Shown here: piece after piece, positions 10,640-25,100 of the stretch | Numbering within the stretch: the first letter of the stretch is position 1 | Layout: every line of letters begins with the position of its first letter | Assembly (NCBI GenBank): GCA_029964075.1 | Contig: CM057135.1 | Coordinates: 20,052,863-20,116,862, forward strand | Direction: 5' to 3' | Source: Patiria pectinifera | Lineage: Eukaryota; Echinodermata; Asteroidea; Valvatida; Asterinidae | DNA: 64,000 nucleotides | Position numbers and translations under genes: made by a program | The notes under the pieces: generated by a model | Seen by the model: the letters and a program-made list of their open reading frames with translations, nothing else | Told to the model about the DNA's origin: nothing | Database searches by the model: none

Positions 10640-12880
10640 TTGCGCGACGCCATTGTTCAGTTGGACCACGGACAATGATGGAGGTAGAATCCAAGTTGCC
10701 AAAAAGGCTCCAGAAAAGGACGTAAATTAGGCAGCAGCTGGACAACTGACACTGGCCGAAGGTTCTCATTTTATTATTAAGAGGGTAAGTGTACTTTTAA
10801 AGCTTAAATAAACTGGGTCTGAAGTCGCAATGTGGACAAATGGTGGAAATCACTTTCAACATTTTTTCAACATGTTGAACATTTCGCCGAGTACGTTTCC
10901 CATACGGTCGGTGTGTGGCCTATGTTTACGGAGGCAGTCCAGTAAACTGGCCACATTTATGGGGCTAGTCCATGACCAGATGACTTGACCATGTTGACTA
11001 TTTTATGATCAGATGATCATGATGATCGAGATAAAATAAGGGCAAGGGCATAACCCTAACAGCACACACAAAGAGCACACATGGAATCGCAACCCACCCT
11101 CTCCAGGACAGCAGCAATGCTTTTAGGAGAGTACTCTAATGCAAGATGCAAGATGCAAGGGGGGGGGGGGGCTCTGAAAATTCATGGCATAGGGGGGCCT
11201 GAATGCAGTACATGTAGATTTTTATTCCTTCCTAAAACTACTTAAATGCAGTCAATGATTGTGTATAAACGTTAGTCAACATGTTCTGATGTTACTGTTA
11301 GTGCCTTGCAATTGTGTAGTCCTATTGGTCATGTTGGTACTATGTAAATGTAAACCTCCACATTTTTTTTCTGTATAGGTCATGCTACAGTCTGTACACT
11401 GACAAGTCCAAGGTGAAGAGAGCAGTTCAAGCCCAGCAAAAAGAGAAGTCTAAAGTTGCAGGTACATTTTATATGTATAGAAACTGTTGCTTCCATTTCT
11501 ATTCATTAACAAATTTGGTAACCTTCATGAAAAAAAAAAACTGCAGGGAGATGATGGTGTGATAAACTTATACAAGTATATTTGTGAGGTGCTGTTGATA
11601 ATCTCCCTGAATGTCAAACAAGTCGACCGTTGAGACAACTCGACTCGGGACAAGTCGACCGTTGAGACAACTCGACTCGGGACAACTCGACCGCTGAGAC
11701 TGCTCGACTTAATGGAAATGAATACACGTGGAGCAGAAAAAGTTGCACAAATCTGTGGCAAGACCTATCACGGGTGCGGCGCAGGCATACTCGATGTACA
11801 GAGGGCGTCGCGTCGGGCCGGTGCGCCCCGCCCTCCCGCGAGGACCGGGCCGGGCCCGGCACGCGGGCACATTGACCGGCGCGGCAAATGGGCGTACAGT
11901 CTCAACGGTCGACTTGTCTTTCCATTTATCGCACAGTTGGTCCAGTTGTCTCAACCGTCGAGTTGTCTCAACGGTCGACTTGTCCCGAGTCGAGTTGTCT
12001 CAACGGTCGACTTGCCTGACCCCCATCTCCCTCCCCCCAGTATTTATCTGATGTCTGTAACTAAGTTACACTGGAAAACTGTTGTCATAAAGTTCAGTTC
12101 ACCCAGTGTCCATGTGAAATGTATTTTGTTTATGAAAAGACAGTCCAAAGAGTTTAATGTATCTTTTGAAACTTTTACTTTTAGCTATAAAAACGCAATG
12201 TCCGTGTAACGTAGGGAGGAAAGGGAGTCCAACTGGGCTAGTGTACCATCCACAAATATATACATGGCCATGTACATGCACATGTGTATACCAGTATTAG
12301 GCCCAAGAACTGATAACTTTCTTTCCATTTATTTGTAATTTGGAAGAAGGGGAAGGTTTTAATGTATACTGTTGTTTACCCCCCATCCCACACCCCCCAA
12401 AAAAGATAATCTCACAAATTTAAGGAAGAAACATGACATATACCCTCCTGATTTTGTTTATTTGAGAGCAACACAACATTTTCATTGAAAAAATGGCCTT
12501 ATTTCAATAAATACAACCAAATAAATGTTAATTACATGTAAACAGTTGAATAAGATTGTATTTTCTGTTTCTCTACTGTATTCTAGAAACTGAAACAGCC
12601 AAAAAGGTTCCCCACCCCCTGTGAAAAAGAGAAGACTCCGTTCAGCCACGCAAACGGTTTCCAAGACTGCAGCAAGATCACAACATGTTTTTCCCAAACA
12701 GTGCATCCTTTGCAGCAGGAAGGAGAAGTGTGTGACCTGCCGAGTCACAAGGAAGAGGAGGCTGTACTACCCTACAGGCTGAAAGATTGCTACAGGCGGC
12801 GGAAGACAACAACAATGAAGAACTTCTTATGCACATTGTCAAATCCAAAATGGATGTGCTCAGAATTGTTTCGGTGCATT
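10640..12880 (+). pseudogene. Broken gene with Cys-rich zinc-binding motif
   Basis: Three exon-like pieces. A 5' exon in a relatively GC-rich stretch ends at a donor near 10783 (AAGAG then GGTAAGTG). A middle exon lies at about 11381-11461 (acceptor TGTATAG, donor GTACAT; basic peptide SKVKRAVQAQQKEKSKVA). The last exon starts at about 12586 after TATTCTAG. It reads into PKQCILCSRKEKCVTC and then, in another frame, TTLQAERLLQAAEDNNNEEL. This CxxC plus acidic-helix pattern resembles the N-terminus of an uncharacterised invertebrate family, sometimes found with DUF6589-type proteins. Frame breaks lie at the C run near 12610-12616 and again near 12740-12765. An AATAAA at about 13538 could end the transcript. 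Function unknown. Confidence 0.4.
11619..12014. mobile_element. Foldback element with repeated GTCGACCGTTGAGAC ends
   Basis: Both ends read CAAGTCGACCGTTGAGAC outward to inward (start 11619; reversed end 12014). Each arm contains a subterminal tandem repetition of the block plus AACTCGACTCGGGACA. The core (about 11800-11885) is strongly GC-rich, unlike the surroundings. It lies in an intron of the broken gene at 10.6-12.9 kb. Four overlapping frames on both strands follow the repeats and are not genes. Confidence 0.75.
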
Positions 12881-14204
12881 TGTGTAATTGCTCTTATTGT
12901 TTCTTGTATTTGACACTTATACATGTACTGTAATTGCAGAAATTCAACTGAGGAAGTACCATTGCATTGGTGTGGTCAGAATAATTGATGTCTGTGAAAA
13001 CACATTTGTGTTTGTTTACAAACTAGCATTTAGAAAACTTATTTTTGTTTTAATTTCTTTTCATGAAGGCTGTTAACCAAATTGGCAAAAAGATACATGT
13101 AACACTGCATAAGGTGTGTTTGAAGTTGTATTAAACCCTTATGAATGTTTGATGTGGTGTATATTGGGATTTGGGAAATGGATAGGGCCAAAAAGGAAAT
13201 AATTGGTTGTATCGTCATTTAAAACAGAAGTTCAAGAAACAAATGTATACTAGATGGTTTTGAATCCAAGTTTTTACTTAAAAGTGGAATGCCTGCACAC
13301 CTTAAACAACTTTTGTAAAGTTATCTGCTACTGGAAGCTGTTCTTTTGGGGCTCTTTCTTCTGGGGAGGATCTTTGTCATTTAATTTGGAATACATAAAC
13401 TCATCCTGTTTTAGGTACCTGCCGTCTTTTTACAAATTGTTCATTCAAGAAAAACAACACTAACTGATTAAGATTTTTCCATCTGCGTTTTTCTTTTGGC
13501 TGAATGCAGTATGTCATGTACAGCACATCAAAGTTGGAATAAAAAAGTTATAGAAACAATATTTGGATCGTATTTGTTATTTATTGTTTCAAATCGTTCT
13601 TATCAAATTTAATCTAAATTTAAATCAATTTAAGTATGACACCTGCCCCATATTAATGATGATCATGCGTTTCAGCTAACTAGCAGCCATTTAGAGAAGA
13701 TTGACTGATTTACAGTTTTTGTGGGATATCATAACGAAGCAACTTGCAAGTTCTGGGGCTCATGGGTTTTACACATTTATCTTTCATAAAGGCTTGTCAT
13801 TTACAAGATATTTTATAATATAAGGAACTCCCTGGTTATTTCAAATTGAAATTAACTGTAATAAGCATCTTGCTTTAGAAATAATTACAAATAAAAAGGC
13901 TAGAATCTAACATTAAACAAATGTTCAGCAAGACGGGCGAACCCGCCTCGCGCGCGCATGCATTGCGTGTAAAATGTATATTTGCTGTGTCAAAAGAGGG
14001 CGCCATTTCTTTCTTTTTTCTCATGCACAATTCGTGGTGTTTTTGTCGTAGAATTTCTCATTCCCAAACAATTCATGGACCGGGGAACAACGTTTTTCTG
14101 ATATGGTACACCATAATCTACATATCTGGCAAGTTTTATAAAATTCGGTGAACCAGATCGCCTATCTCGAAAACTAAAGCGTTTTCGGGCTCTCGTCCCA
14201 CGGA
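12881..14204. other. No gene recognised
   Basis: AT-rich, with a possible plus-strand polyadenylation signal near 13538. The 3' untranslated region of the minus-strand gene ending at 14205 should lie in the upper part, but I could not place its polyadenylation signal. Confidence 0.4.
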
Positions 14205-16113
14205 CTATGTGCTTTCTGGTAGCCGATAGTATTCGCGGTGAATTTGAATATCATGCCCCATGAACCCGGCCAGTACATCTAATTCATTGTCCTTGAGGCA
14301 GAGAACTTGCGATAGGGTCGCAACATGCTTTCGCAACTTGGTCGATGTAACATACTCGGGATGCTCTGCTTCAGATTTTGTGGAAAAATACTTGAGAGCA
14401 TCACAACCCCTGTATGCACTTTTGCACCCTGGTCGAGCAAAGAGATGGGGGTTATGATCAAGGACCCCTACCGCTCCTCTGGCCTCAACCAACACATCAA
14501 TGCTGTCGATCATAGAACTGGTCAGTAGTATGGGAACCTTCCTTCCCCTCTTACCCCGTATCTCGACACGAGCAAGCTTAGTGCAAAGTTGCTTTTCCCA
14601 TGATGACAGACTGTTCAGAACTTCTTCATTGACCTCCTTGTGGTGGTGTTGATAGTTGTCCACTGTCATCCGTTCAACTTCGCCACTTCTCCTTCTGTTG
14701 AAAAGGACCAGCTGAACCATTATGGCTTTTGCCAATAGGCTGTAGTGCTCCTTCTGGGGATCTCGTTTCACTAACTCATTCTTCTCCTGGACCACTTCTT
14801 GAACCTTCTGGTGAACCTTCATCACATCACTAGACAGAGGTAGTATTGCTGGTTTGATCCATTTCCTTTCATAAATGGTTGTTAGAGCCCCTTTAGAGAC
14901 ATTTGATGGCCACAGAATGGAACAAAGCTCTTCAAATCCTTCTGCTTTTTCTCGAAGTACACCATCCTGACTTTTGATGGCATCAGCTTTGACAATTAGC
15001 GCAATTTCAAGGCCAGAGATGGCGTTTTGTAGTTTCCCGTCTCTTCATTTAGACCAGCTACCACATTGACCGATTTGACAACATCGTCAAAGTTCTTTGG
15101 ATGTATACAGTCACCCAAAGTTTGGATGCTTGTGTTGATCTCTCGAGCCTTGAGTAAGAGACGGCCCACTTCTCTCATCTTTTGGCTGACATGCTGGTGG
15201 AAGTTTTGAGCACGGCCAACTTTCCCCAGGGTGTGCATCCCCAGTTTGATGATTAAGTCATCATTTCTTGCAACAAGGGCTACGTCACTGTGTTGCATGT
15301 GACCAATGATTTGATTTTTCATGACATCTGAGACCTTACTTGAAATAGGCAAGAGCAAAGCACACTGAAACTTGAGTAACTTTCCACAGGGCTTTCCTTC
15401 TTCTCTCATCACACAAGACTTCTGATGCTTCCACATGTCAGAAGACATGAAGTACCCAAAACAAAGGTGGCAAGGAAGGTACAGCTCAGCTGGGGTCTCA
15501 TATGTTGGTCTCTTGTAGGGGATGAGCATCCCCTTCTTATCCTTTAGGACCTCTAGGTTATGTGCATGGTTGCCCCTGTTTCTCAGCACTTCCAGCAACT
15601 TTTTTCTCTGCCTTGACTTAACTGGAAATCCCAGGATGTGCTTCACTTCAGGCTCATCTGGATGATGCTGCTTCAGATGCCGAGGCAACTTAGGAGTTGG
15701 TTCCATGCAAAAGACACAAAAATGCTTCTTGTCCCACTTTCTACCATCACAATTGTTGGTGGTTAAGACAGTAACATTAGGTAGTGAGGTGCTTGTGATA
15801 CGGGCATCTGCAGCTGATTGCTTGTCTCCTCATCCTCAGGACTTGTCCCGCTACATGTACTTGAACCATCCTCTGACTGAACATCACCTGGCACCGGACC
15901 AATCCCCTCAGAATGACTAGTTGATGGCCTTGCTGTAATTGGTTGCTGCAATCCCTGATATGAAGGCACCCTTTGAAATGGTATGAAATATGACTCGTCT
16001 GAGTCATAATCTGATTCCAACACACATTCTGGAATATAAGTTGGGTCTTCGCAGCTATCGTCGGAGAAAAGGATCTCTTTTGTAGAGTCAGCTCCATGAA
16101 CAATCAGTGAGTC
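14205..16113 (-). CDS. Zinc-finger / tyrosine-recombinase-like terminal exon
   Basis: Starts after the acceptor CATTAG in phase 0 and ends at a stop at 14205. Domains in order: an acidic Ser/Asp-rich N-terminus (includes CEDPTYIP and ESDYDSDESYF); a C2H2-like finger (HFCVFCMEPTPKLPRHLKQH, about 15725-15660); a second Cys/His cluster (PCHLCFGYF...HQKSC, about 15480-15415); a helical region; then a recombinase-like fold. In that fold, RRRSGEVERM fits the first catalytic Arg, GKRGRKVPIL the beta-hairpin Lys, KLRKH the H/KxxR box (Lys in place of the usual His), and GFMGHD...REYYRLP the GH and nucleophilic Tyr. This resembles Crypton-type YR proteins. Exon length is 1909; two one-base losses, near 15825 and near 15000 (TTGAAATTGCG), explain why it is not a multiple of three. 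With both the frame is continuous. Either a young pseudogene or assembly errors. Confidence 0.7.
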
Positions 16114-19100
16114 CTAATGCACATATGAAATCGAGATAAAAATGGTACAAGTTTAAATGGATTAGGAAATCAGCAAGGCTCATAGGCTATGAACATTTCA
16201 AATGGTCAATTAGAAGGTTTTTTACAATACTGTGGCACCCTGGTACCTTTCAAGGGTTACTCTGAGGAGTGCAATACTGTGATACCAATCAGTGTTAATG
16301 TAATGACTTGTAGACAATGATACCTTAATCACAATGTAGGATAATGCTCACATTCATTGTGCATGGAGTCATCTCCTCACCATATTCAAAATTCAGACAT
16401 CATACATGAGAGACATTGAACTGCATCTTGATTTGCTGGGTACATGCTGATGCCATTTGTAATCTATTACTTTTTTTATTAGTAATCGTCAAAAATAACT
16501 GTTTTTTTTGCAATATTTCAATCATTACAGTCCCAAATTACTACAAATTTACTTCCCTCCAAACTGGCATATGCACAATATACAAATAGTGAATGTTCGT
16601 AATAAGTGCAATGGCAAGAATAATTTAATGAAATGACGGATGAATATTCCATCCGTCACCAAATACAATTTTTTCAAGGTTATCAGGATATTTCACGACC
16701 GTGGGAACCCTGATTTTTTTACTTACGTCATTAGAAACTTCACCAACATACATGGTACTGACAGGACCCTGGGAGGAGAAAAAAAGGAAAAAATATGCAT
16801 AATTTAATGAACAATGAACGTGCAATGAGCACATTACTGCACTGCAAAGGTCTTAAATGACAATGTGCAGAAACACACTACTACTGAGGACATCAGGTGA
16901 TTAACTACTACTGAGGACAAAAACACATTGAAGACATTATTTGCAGCTATGGCAGTGGCGGTTACACCTCTATGTTCCGACACCCCTATGTTCCGACTGC
17001 ACATATTCCTAACCCTTACCCTAACCCTAACCGGGAGTAACACAATATAGGTTGTCGGAACATAGGGGTGTCGGAACATAGAGCAGTCACCGCAGTGGCA
17101 GCTTTGGCATCCTGATAGAAAAATTAAGACAATTGTCAGTTTGCACAACAGCAGTCTTAACCCTAAAAGAACCAGGGGGGGGGGGGGAATCCCACCTCCC
17201 TATATTTTGCGTGATAGTGTGTTGCAGCTTATTTTTTTCGTGCTGAGAATTTTACAAATTTTTCCATTATTATCCAACGGTCTGCGAACAATCATCACAT
17301 TGTTCATGGAAACCATGCATCCGCAAAACATTGTGTGGAATATATATAGCATCGATCAATTTGAATGAGATTTGGAACAGTTATTCATCAATACTACCAT
17401 CATTAGCAATAATTTTATTTAAATCCGTCATTTTTTGACTGAGATCTGAGGGTTGGGGCTGTGAATAACCCTGTAAAAAAGGGCTAGATGACAACATAGA
17501 GAGATACACTACCACCGAGGACATCAGGTGAGAAACTAAGTAATGACGACAAAACATTAGAGACTTACATTATGTTCAGCTTTGGCAGTGGCAGGTTTGG
17601 AAGTGGTCACAGTGCAGGCATCCTGAATGAAAAAATAAAGACAATTGTTAGTTTGTACAACAGAGGTCTTAAATGATAACATAGAGAGATACACTACTAC
17701 CGAGTACATCAGGTGATATACTACTACAGAGGACATAAACACAGATATTAGAGACTTACGTTATGTACAGCTTCAGCAGGGGCAGCTTTGGTAATGGTCA
17801 CAGTGGAATCCTAAAAGAAAAAAGAAAAACGATTGTAAGTTTGTACAACAGAGGTCTTAAATGACAACATATAGAGATACACTACTACCGAGTACATCAG
17901 GGGATATACTACTACAGAGGACAAACACAGATATTAGAGACTTACGTTATGTACAGCTTCAGCAGGGGCAGCTTTGGTAGTGGTCACAGTGGAATCCTAA
18001 AAGAAAAAAGAAAAACGATTGTAAGTTTGTACAACAGAGGTCTTAAATGACAACATATAGAGATACACTACTACCGAGTACATCAGGGGATATACTACTA
18101 CAGAGGACAAACACAGATATTAGAGACTTACGTTATGTACAGCTTCAGCAGGGGCAGCTTTGGTAGTGGTCACAGTGGAATTCTAAAAGAAAAAAGAAAA
18201 ACGATTGTAAGTTTGTACAACAGAGGTCTTAAATGACAGCATATATATAGAGATACACTACTACCGAGGTGATATACTACTACAGAGGACACAAACACAG
18301 AGATTAAAGACTTACATTATGTACAACTTCAGCAGGAGAAGCTTTGGCAGCGGTCACAGTGGCAGCTTTGGCAGTGGTTACATTGGAATCCTAAAAGAAA
18401 ACATAAAGACAATTGTCAGTTTGTACAACAGAGGTTTTAAATGACAGCATATAGAAATACACTACTTCCGAGGACATCAGGTGATATACTACTACAGAGG
18501 ACACAAACACAGAGATTAAAGATTTACATTATGTACAGCTTCAGCAGGGGCAGCTTTGGCAGCGGTCACTGTGGCAGCTTTGGCAGTGGTAACAGTGGAA
18601 TCCTAAAAGAAAAAATACAGACAATTGTCAGTTTGTACAACAGAAGTCTTAAATAACAGAGAGAGATACACTACTACCGAGGACATCAGGTGATATACTA
18701 CTACAGAGGACACAAACACAGAGATTAGAGATTTACATTATGTACAGCTTCAGCAGGGGCAGCGGTCACAGTGGCAGCTTTGGCAGTGGTCACAGTGAAA
18801 TCCTGAAAGAAAAAATACAGACAATTGTCAGTTTGTACAACAGAGGTCTTACATGACAACGCAGAGAGACACACTACTACCGAGTACATCAGGTGATATA
18901 CTACTACAGAGGACACAAACACAGAGATTAGAGACTTACATTATGTACAGCTTCAGCAGGGGCAGCTTTGGCAGCGGTCACAGTGGCAGATTTGGCAGTG
19001 GTTACAGTGGCAGCTTTGGTAGTGGTTACAGTGGAATCCTAAAAGAAAAAATACAGACAATTGTCAGTTTGTACAACGGAGGTCTTAAATAACAGAGATA

Positions 19101-22100
19101 TACACTACTACCGAGGACATCAGGTAGGACACAAACACAGAGATGAGAGACTTACATTATGTACAGCTTCAGCAGGGGCAGCTTTGGCAGCGGTCAAAGT
19201 GGCAGCTTTGGCAGTAGTTACAGTGGAATCCTGAAAGAAAAAATACAGACAGTCAGTTTGTACAACAGAGGTCTTACATGACAACGCAGAGAGATACACT
19301 ACTACCGAGTACATCAGGTGATATACTACCACAGAGGACACAAGCACAGAGATTATATCCCAGGTCAAAATAAAATAGAGAAAAAATATATTTATTTCCT
19401 ATTAAAAATACATTTTTTTAAATCTATTTTTTTCCATTGTATTTCGACACCCCCAAAATGAGAGAAAAAATAGAATAGTGAAAAAATATCTTTTTAAAAA
19501 ATATAGGTAAAATAGGTTGCTATTTTAAATAAAATAGCATGCTATTAAAAAAAAATGTTATTTTTTAAAAATACAAAATGGCGTCCGTCCAAACAACTGT
19601 TTTATAATACTTGGACATACATGTTAATAGTACACATGTCCTTGTGGACAATAAGCATCTTTAGCAGTCCTCATACAGTACATGAAGTGAGCAAGCAATA
19701 TGACTGCATAAGAATGGAATAATTGAGAAAATACATGTATGTCTATTACCATAAACAGTAATAATGCTGTGACAACACAGTGTCCAAACAATTAACATAC
19801 ACATACATCATGCACCAACAAGTTATTAAAACAGTTTGGTTCAACATGCTACGGTTGTGCGTGCTTTTTCAGCAAAATACAGCATGAAAAGGTACAAGAA
19901 TGTTACTCATAATTGTCCTGGAAAATCTACTAACCATGTGGTGCACTATAAATAGGGGAATATAAATAGTCATAAAATAGCGTGCAGTTTTAAAAATAGA
20001 AATAAAATAGAGTGGCAACATGTATTCATTTTGATGTAATAGAAATACAATATATTTTGTTCCTATTTTCTAGGAGAAAATAGCTTAAAAATGTATTTTC
20101 AATAGGAAAAACATAGCTTCAATAGCTTCAGCAGGGGCATCTTTGGCAGTGGTCACAGTGGAATCCTAAAAGAAAAAAGAAAAACGATTGTCAGTTTGTA
20201 CAACAGAGGTTTTAAATGACAGCATATAGCAGAGGTGGCAGCAAGTCATTTTTTGCAAGTCCAAGTCAAGTCAGTTATTCATCAATACTACCATCATTAG
20301 CAATAATTTTATTTAAATTCGTCATTTTTTGACTGAGATCTGAGGGTTGGGGCTGTGAATGACCCTGTAAAAAAGGGCTAGATGACAACATAGAGAGATA
20401 CACTACCACCGAGGACATCAGGTGAGAAACTAAGTAATGACGACAAAAACATTAGAGACTTACATTATGTTCAGCTTTGGCAGTGGCAGGTTTGGAAGTG
20501 GTCACAGTGCAGGCATCCTGAATGAAAAAATAAAGACAATTGTTAGTTTGTACAACAGAGGTCTTAAATGATAACATAGAGAGATACACTACTACCGAGT
20601 ACATCAGGTGATATACTACTACAGAGGACATAAACACAGATATTAGAGACTTACGTTATGTACAGCTTCAGCAGGGGCAGCTTTGGTAATGGTCACAGTG
20701 GAATCCTAAAAGAAAAAAGAAAAACGATTGTAAGTTTGTACAACAGAGGTCTTAAATGACAACATATAGAGATACACTACTACCGAGTACATCAGGGGAT
20801 ATACTACTACAGAGGACAAACACAGATATTAGAGACTTACGTTATGTACAGCTTCAGCAGGGGCAGCTTTGGTAGTGGTCACAGTGGAATCCTAAAAGAA
20901 AAAAGAAAAACGATTGTAAGTTTGTACAACAGAGGTCTTAAATGACAGCATATATATAGAGATACACTACTACCAAGGTGATATACTACTACAGAGGACA
21001 CAAACACAGAGATTAAAGACTTACATTATGTACAACTTCAGCAGGAGAAGCTTTGGCAGCGGTCACAGTGGCAGCTTTGGCAGTGGTTACATTGGAATCC
21101 TAAAAGAAAACATAAAGACAATTGTCAGTTTGTACAACAGAGGTTTTAAATGACAGCATATAGAAATACACTACTACCGAGGACATCAGGTGATATACTA
21201 CTACAGAGGACACAAACACAGAGATTAAAGACTTACATTATGTACAGCTTCAGCAGGGGCAGCTTTGGCAGCGGTCACAGTGGCAGCTTTGGCAGTGGTA
21301 ACAGTGGAATCCTAAAAGAAAAAATACAGACAATTGTCAGTTTGTACAACAGAAGTCTTAAATAACAGAGAGAGATACACTACTACCGAGGACATCAGGT
21401 GATATACTACTACAGAGGACACAAACACAGAGATTAGAGATTTACATTATGTACAGCTTCAGCAGGGGCAGCGGTCACAGTGGCAGCTTTGGCAGTGGTC
21501 ACAGTGAAATCCTGAAAGAAAAAATACAGACAATTGTCAGTTTGTACAACAGAGGTCTTACATGACAACGCAGAGAGACACACTACTACCGAGTACATCA
21601 GGTGATATACTACTACAGAGGACACAAACACAGAGATTAGACACTTACATTATGTACAGCTTCAGCAGGGGCAGCTTTGGCAGCGGTCACAGTGGCAGCT
21701 TTGGCAGTGGTTACAGTGGCAGCTTTGGTAGTGGTTACAGTGGAATCCTAAAAGAAAAAATACAGACAATTGTCAGTTTGTACAACAGAGGTCTTAAATA
21801 ACAGAGAGATACACTACTACCGAGGACATCAGGTAGGACACAAACACAGAGATGAGAGACTTACATTATGTACAGCTTCAGCAGGGGCAGCTTTGGCAGC
21901 GGTCAAAGTGGCAGCTTTGGCAGAAGTTACAGTGGAATCCTGAAAGAAAAAATACAGACAGTCAATTTGTACAACAGAGGTCTTACATGACAACGCAGAG
22001 AGATACACTACTACCGAGTACATCAGGTGATATACTACCACAGAGGACACAAGCACAGAGATTATATCCCAGGTCAAAATAAAATAGAGAAAAAATATAT

Positions 22101-25100
22101 TTATTTCCTATTGAAAATACATTTTTTTTAAATCTATTTTTTTCCATTGTATTTCGACACCCCCAAAATTAGAGAAAAAATAGAATAGTGAAAAATATCT
22201 TTTTAAAAAATATAGGTAAAATAGGTTGCTGTTTTAAATAAAAAAGCATGCTATTAAAAAAAAATGTTATTTTTTAAAAATACAAAATGGCGTCTGTCCA
22301 AACAACTGTTTTATAATACTTGGACATACATGTTAATAGTACACATGTCCTTGTGGACAATAAGCATCTTTAGCAGTCCTCATACAGTACATGAAGTGAG
22401 CAAGCAATATGACTGCATAAGAATGGAATAATTGAGAAAATACATGTATGTCTATTACCATAAACAGTAATAATGCTGTGACAACACAGTGTCCAAACAA
22501 TTAACATACACATACATCATGCACCAACAAGTTATTAAAACAGTTTGGTTCAACATGCTACGGTTGTGCGTGCTTTTTCAGCAAAATACAGCATGAAAAG
22601 GTACAAGAATGTTACTCATAATTGTCCTGGAAAATCTACTAACCATGTGGTGCACTATAAATAGGGGAATATAAATAGTCATAAAATAGCGTGCAGTTTT
22701 AAAAATAGAAATAAAATAGAGTGGCAACATGTATTCATTTTGATGTAATAGAAATACAATATATTTTGTTCCTATTTTCTAGGAGAAAATAGCTTTAAAA
22801 TGTATTTTCAATAGGAAAAACATAGCTTCAATAGCTTCAGCAGGGGCATCTTTGGTAGTGGTCACAGTGGAATCCTAAAAGAAAAAAGAAAAACGATTGT
22901 CAGTTTGTACAACAGAGGTTTTAAATGACAGCATATAGCAGAGGTGGCAGCAAGTCATTTTTTGCAAGTACAAGTCAAGTCAGTTATTCATCAATACTAC
23001 CATCATTAGCAATAATTTTATTTAAATTCGTCATTTTTTGACTGAGATCTGAGGGTTGGGGCTGTGAATGACCCTGTAAAAAAGGGCTAGATGACAACAT
23101 AGAGAGATACACTACAACCGAGGATACAGGTGAGAAACTAAGTAATGACGACAAAAACATTAGAGACTTACATAATGTTCAGCTTTGGCAGTGGCAGGTT
23201 TGGAAGTGGTCACAGTGCAGGCATCCTGAATGAAAAAATAAAGACAATTGTTAGTTTGTACAACAGAGGTCTTAAATGATAACATAGAGAGATACACTAC
23301 TACCGAGTACATCAGGTGATATACTACTACAGAGGACATAAACACAGATATTAGAGACTTACGTTATGTACAGCTTCAGCAGGGGCAGCTTTGGTAGTGG
23401 TCACAGTGGAATCCTAAAAGAAAAAAGAAAAACGATTGTAAGTTTGTACAACAGAGGTCTTAAATGACAGCATATATATAGAGATACACTACTACCGAGG
23501 TGATATACTACTACAGAGGACACAAACACAGAGATTAAAGACTTACATTATGTACAACTTCAGCAGGAGAAGCTTTGGCAGCGGTCACAGTGGCAGCTTT
23601 GGCAGTGGTTACATTGGAATCCTAAAAGAAAACATAAAGACAATTGTCAGTTTGTACAACAGAGGTTTTAAATGACAGCATATAGAAATACACTACTACC
23701 GAGGACATCAGGTGATATACTACTACAGAGGACACAAACACAGAGATTAAAGACTTACATTATGTACAGCTTCAGCAGGGGCAGCTTTGGCAGCGGTCAC
23801 AGTGGCAGCTTTGGCAGTGGTAACAGTGGAATCCTAAAAGAAAAAATACAGACAATTGTCAGTTTGTACAACAGAGGTCTTAAATAACAGAGAGATACAC
23901 TACTACCGAGGACATCAGGTAGGACACAAACACAGAGATGAGAGACTTACATTATGTACAGCTTCAGCAGGGGCAGCTTTGGCAGCGGTCAAAGTGGCAG
24001 CTTTGGCAGTAGTTACAGTGGAATCCTGAAAGAAAAAATACAGACAGTCAGTTTGTACAACAGAGGTCTTACATGACAACGCAGAGAGATACACTACTAC
24101 CGAGTACATCAGGTGATATACTACCACAGAGGACACAAGCACAGAGATTATATCCCAGGTCAAAATAAAATAGAGAAAAAATATATTTATTTCCTATTGA
24201 AAATACATTTTTTTTAAATCTATTTTTTTCCATTGTATTTCGACACCCCCAAAATTAGAGAAAAAATAGAATAGTGAAAAAATATCTTTTTAAAAAATAT
24301 AGGTAAAATAGGTTGCTATTTTAAATAAAATAGCATGCTATTAAAAAAAAATGTTATTTTTTAAAAATACAAAATGGCGTCTGTCCAAACAACTGTTTTA
24401 TAATACTTGGACATACATGTTAATAGTACACATGTCCTTGTGGACAATAAGCATCTTTAGCAGTCCTCATACAGTACATGAAGTGAGCAAGCAATATGAC
24501 TGCATAAGAATGGAATAATTGAGAAAATACATGTATGTCTATTACCATAAACAGTAATAATGCCGTGACAACACAGTGTCCAAACAATTAACATACACAT
24601 ACATCATGCACCAACAAGTTATTAAAACAGTTTGGTTCAACATGCTACGGTTGTGCGTGCTTTTTCAGCAAAATACAGCATGAAAAGGTACAAGAATGTT
24701 ACTCATAATTGTCCTGGAAAATCTACTAACCATGTGGTGCACTATAAATAGGGAATATAAATAGTCATAAAATAGCGTGCAGTTTTAAAAATAGAAATAA
24801 AATAGAGTGGCAACATGTATTCATTTTGATGTAATAGAAATACAATATATTTTGTTCCTATTTTCTAGGAGAAAATAGCTTTAAAATGTATTTTCAATAG
24901 GAAAAACATAGCTTCAATAGCTTCAGCAGGGGCATCTTTGGTAGTGGTCACAGTGGAATCCTAAAAGAAAAAAGAAAAACGATTGTCAGTTTGTACAACA
25001 GAGGTTTTAAATGACAGCATATAGCAGAGGTGGCAGCAAGTCATTTTTTGCAAGTACAAGTCAAGTCAGTTATTCATCAATACTACCATCATTAGCAATA

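Noticed and set aside
11525-12209. Overlapping frames of 78-165 codons on both strands
   Set aside because: They are created by the inverted GTCGAC repeats and GC-rich core of a foldback element; no domain is recognised.
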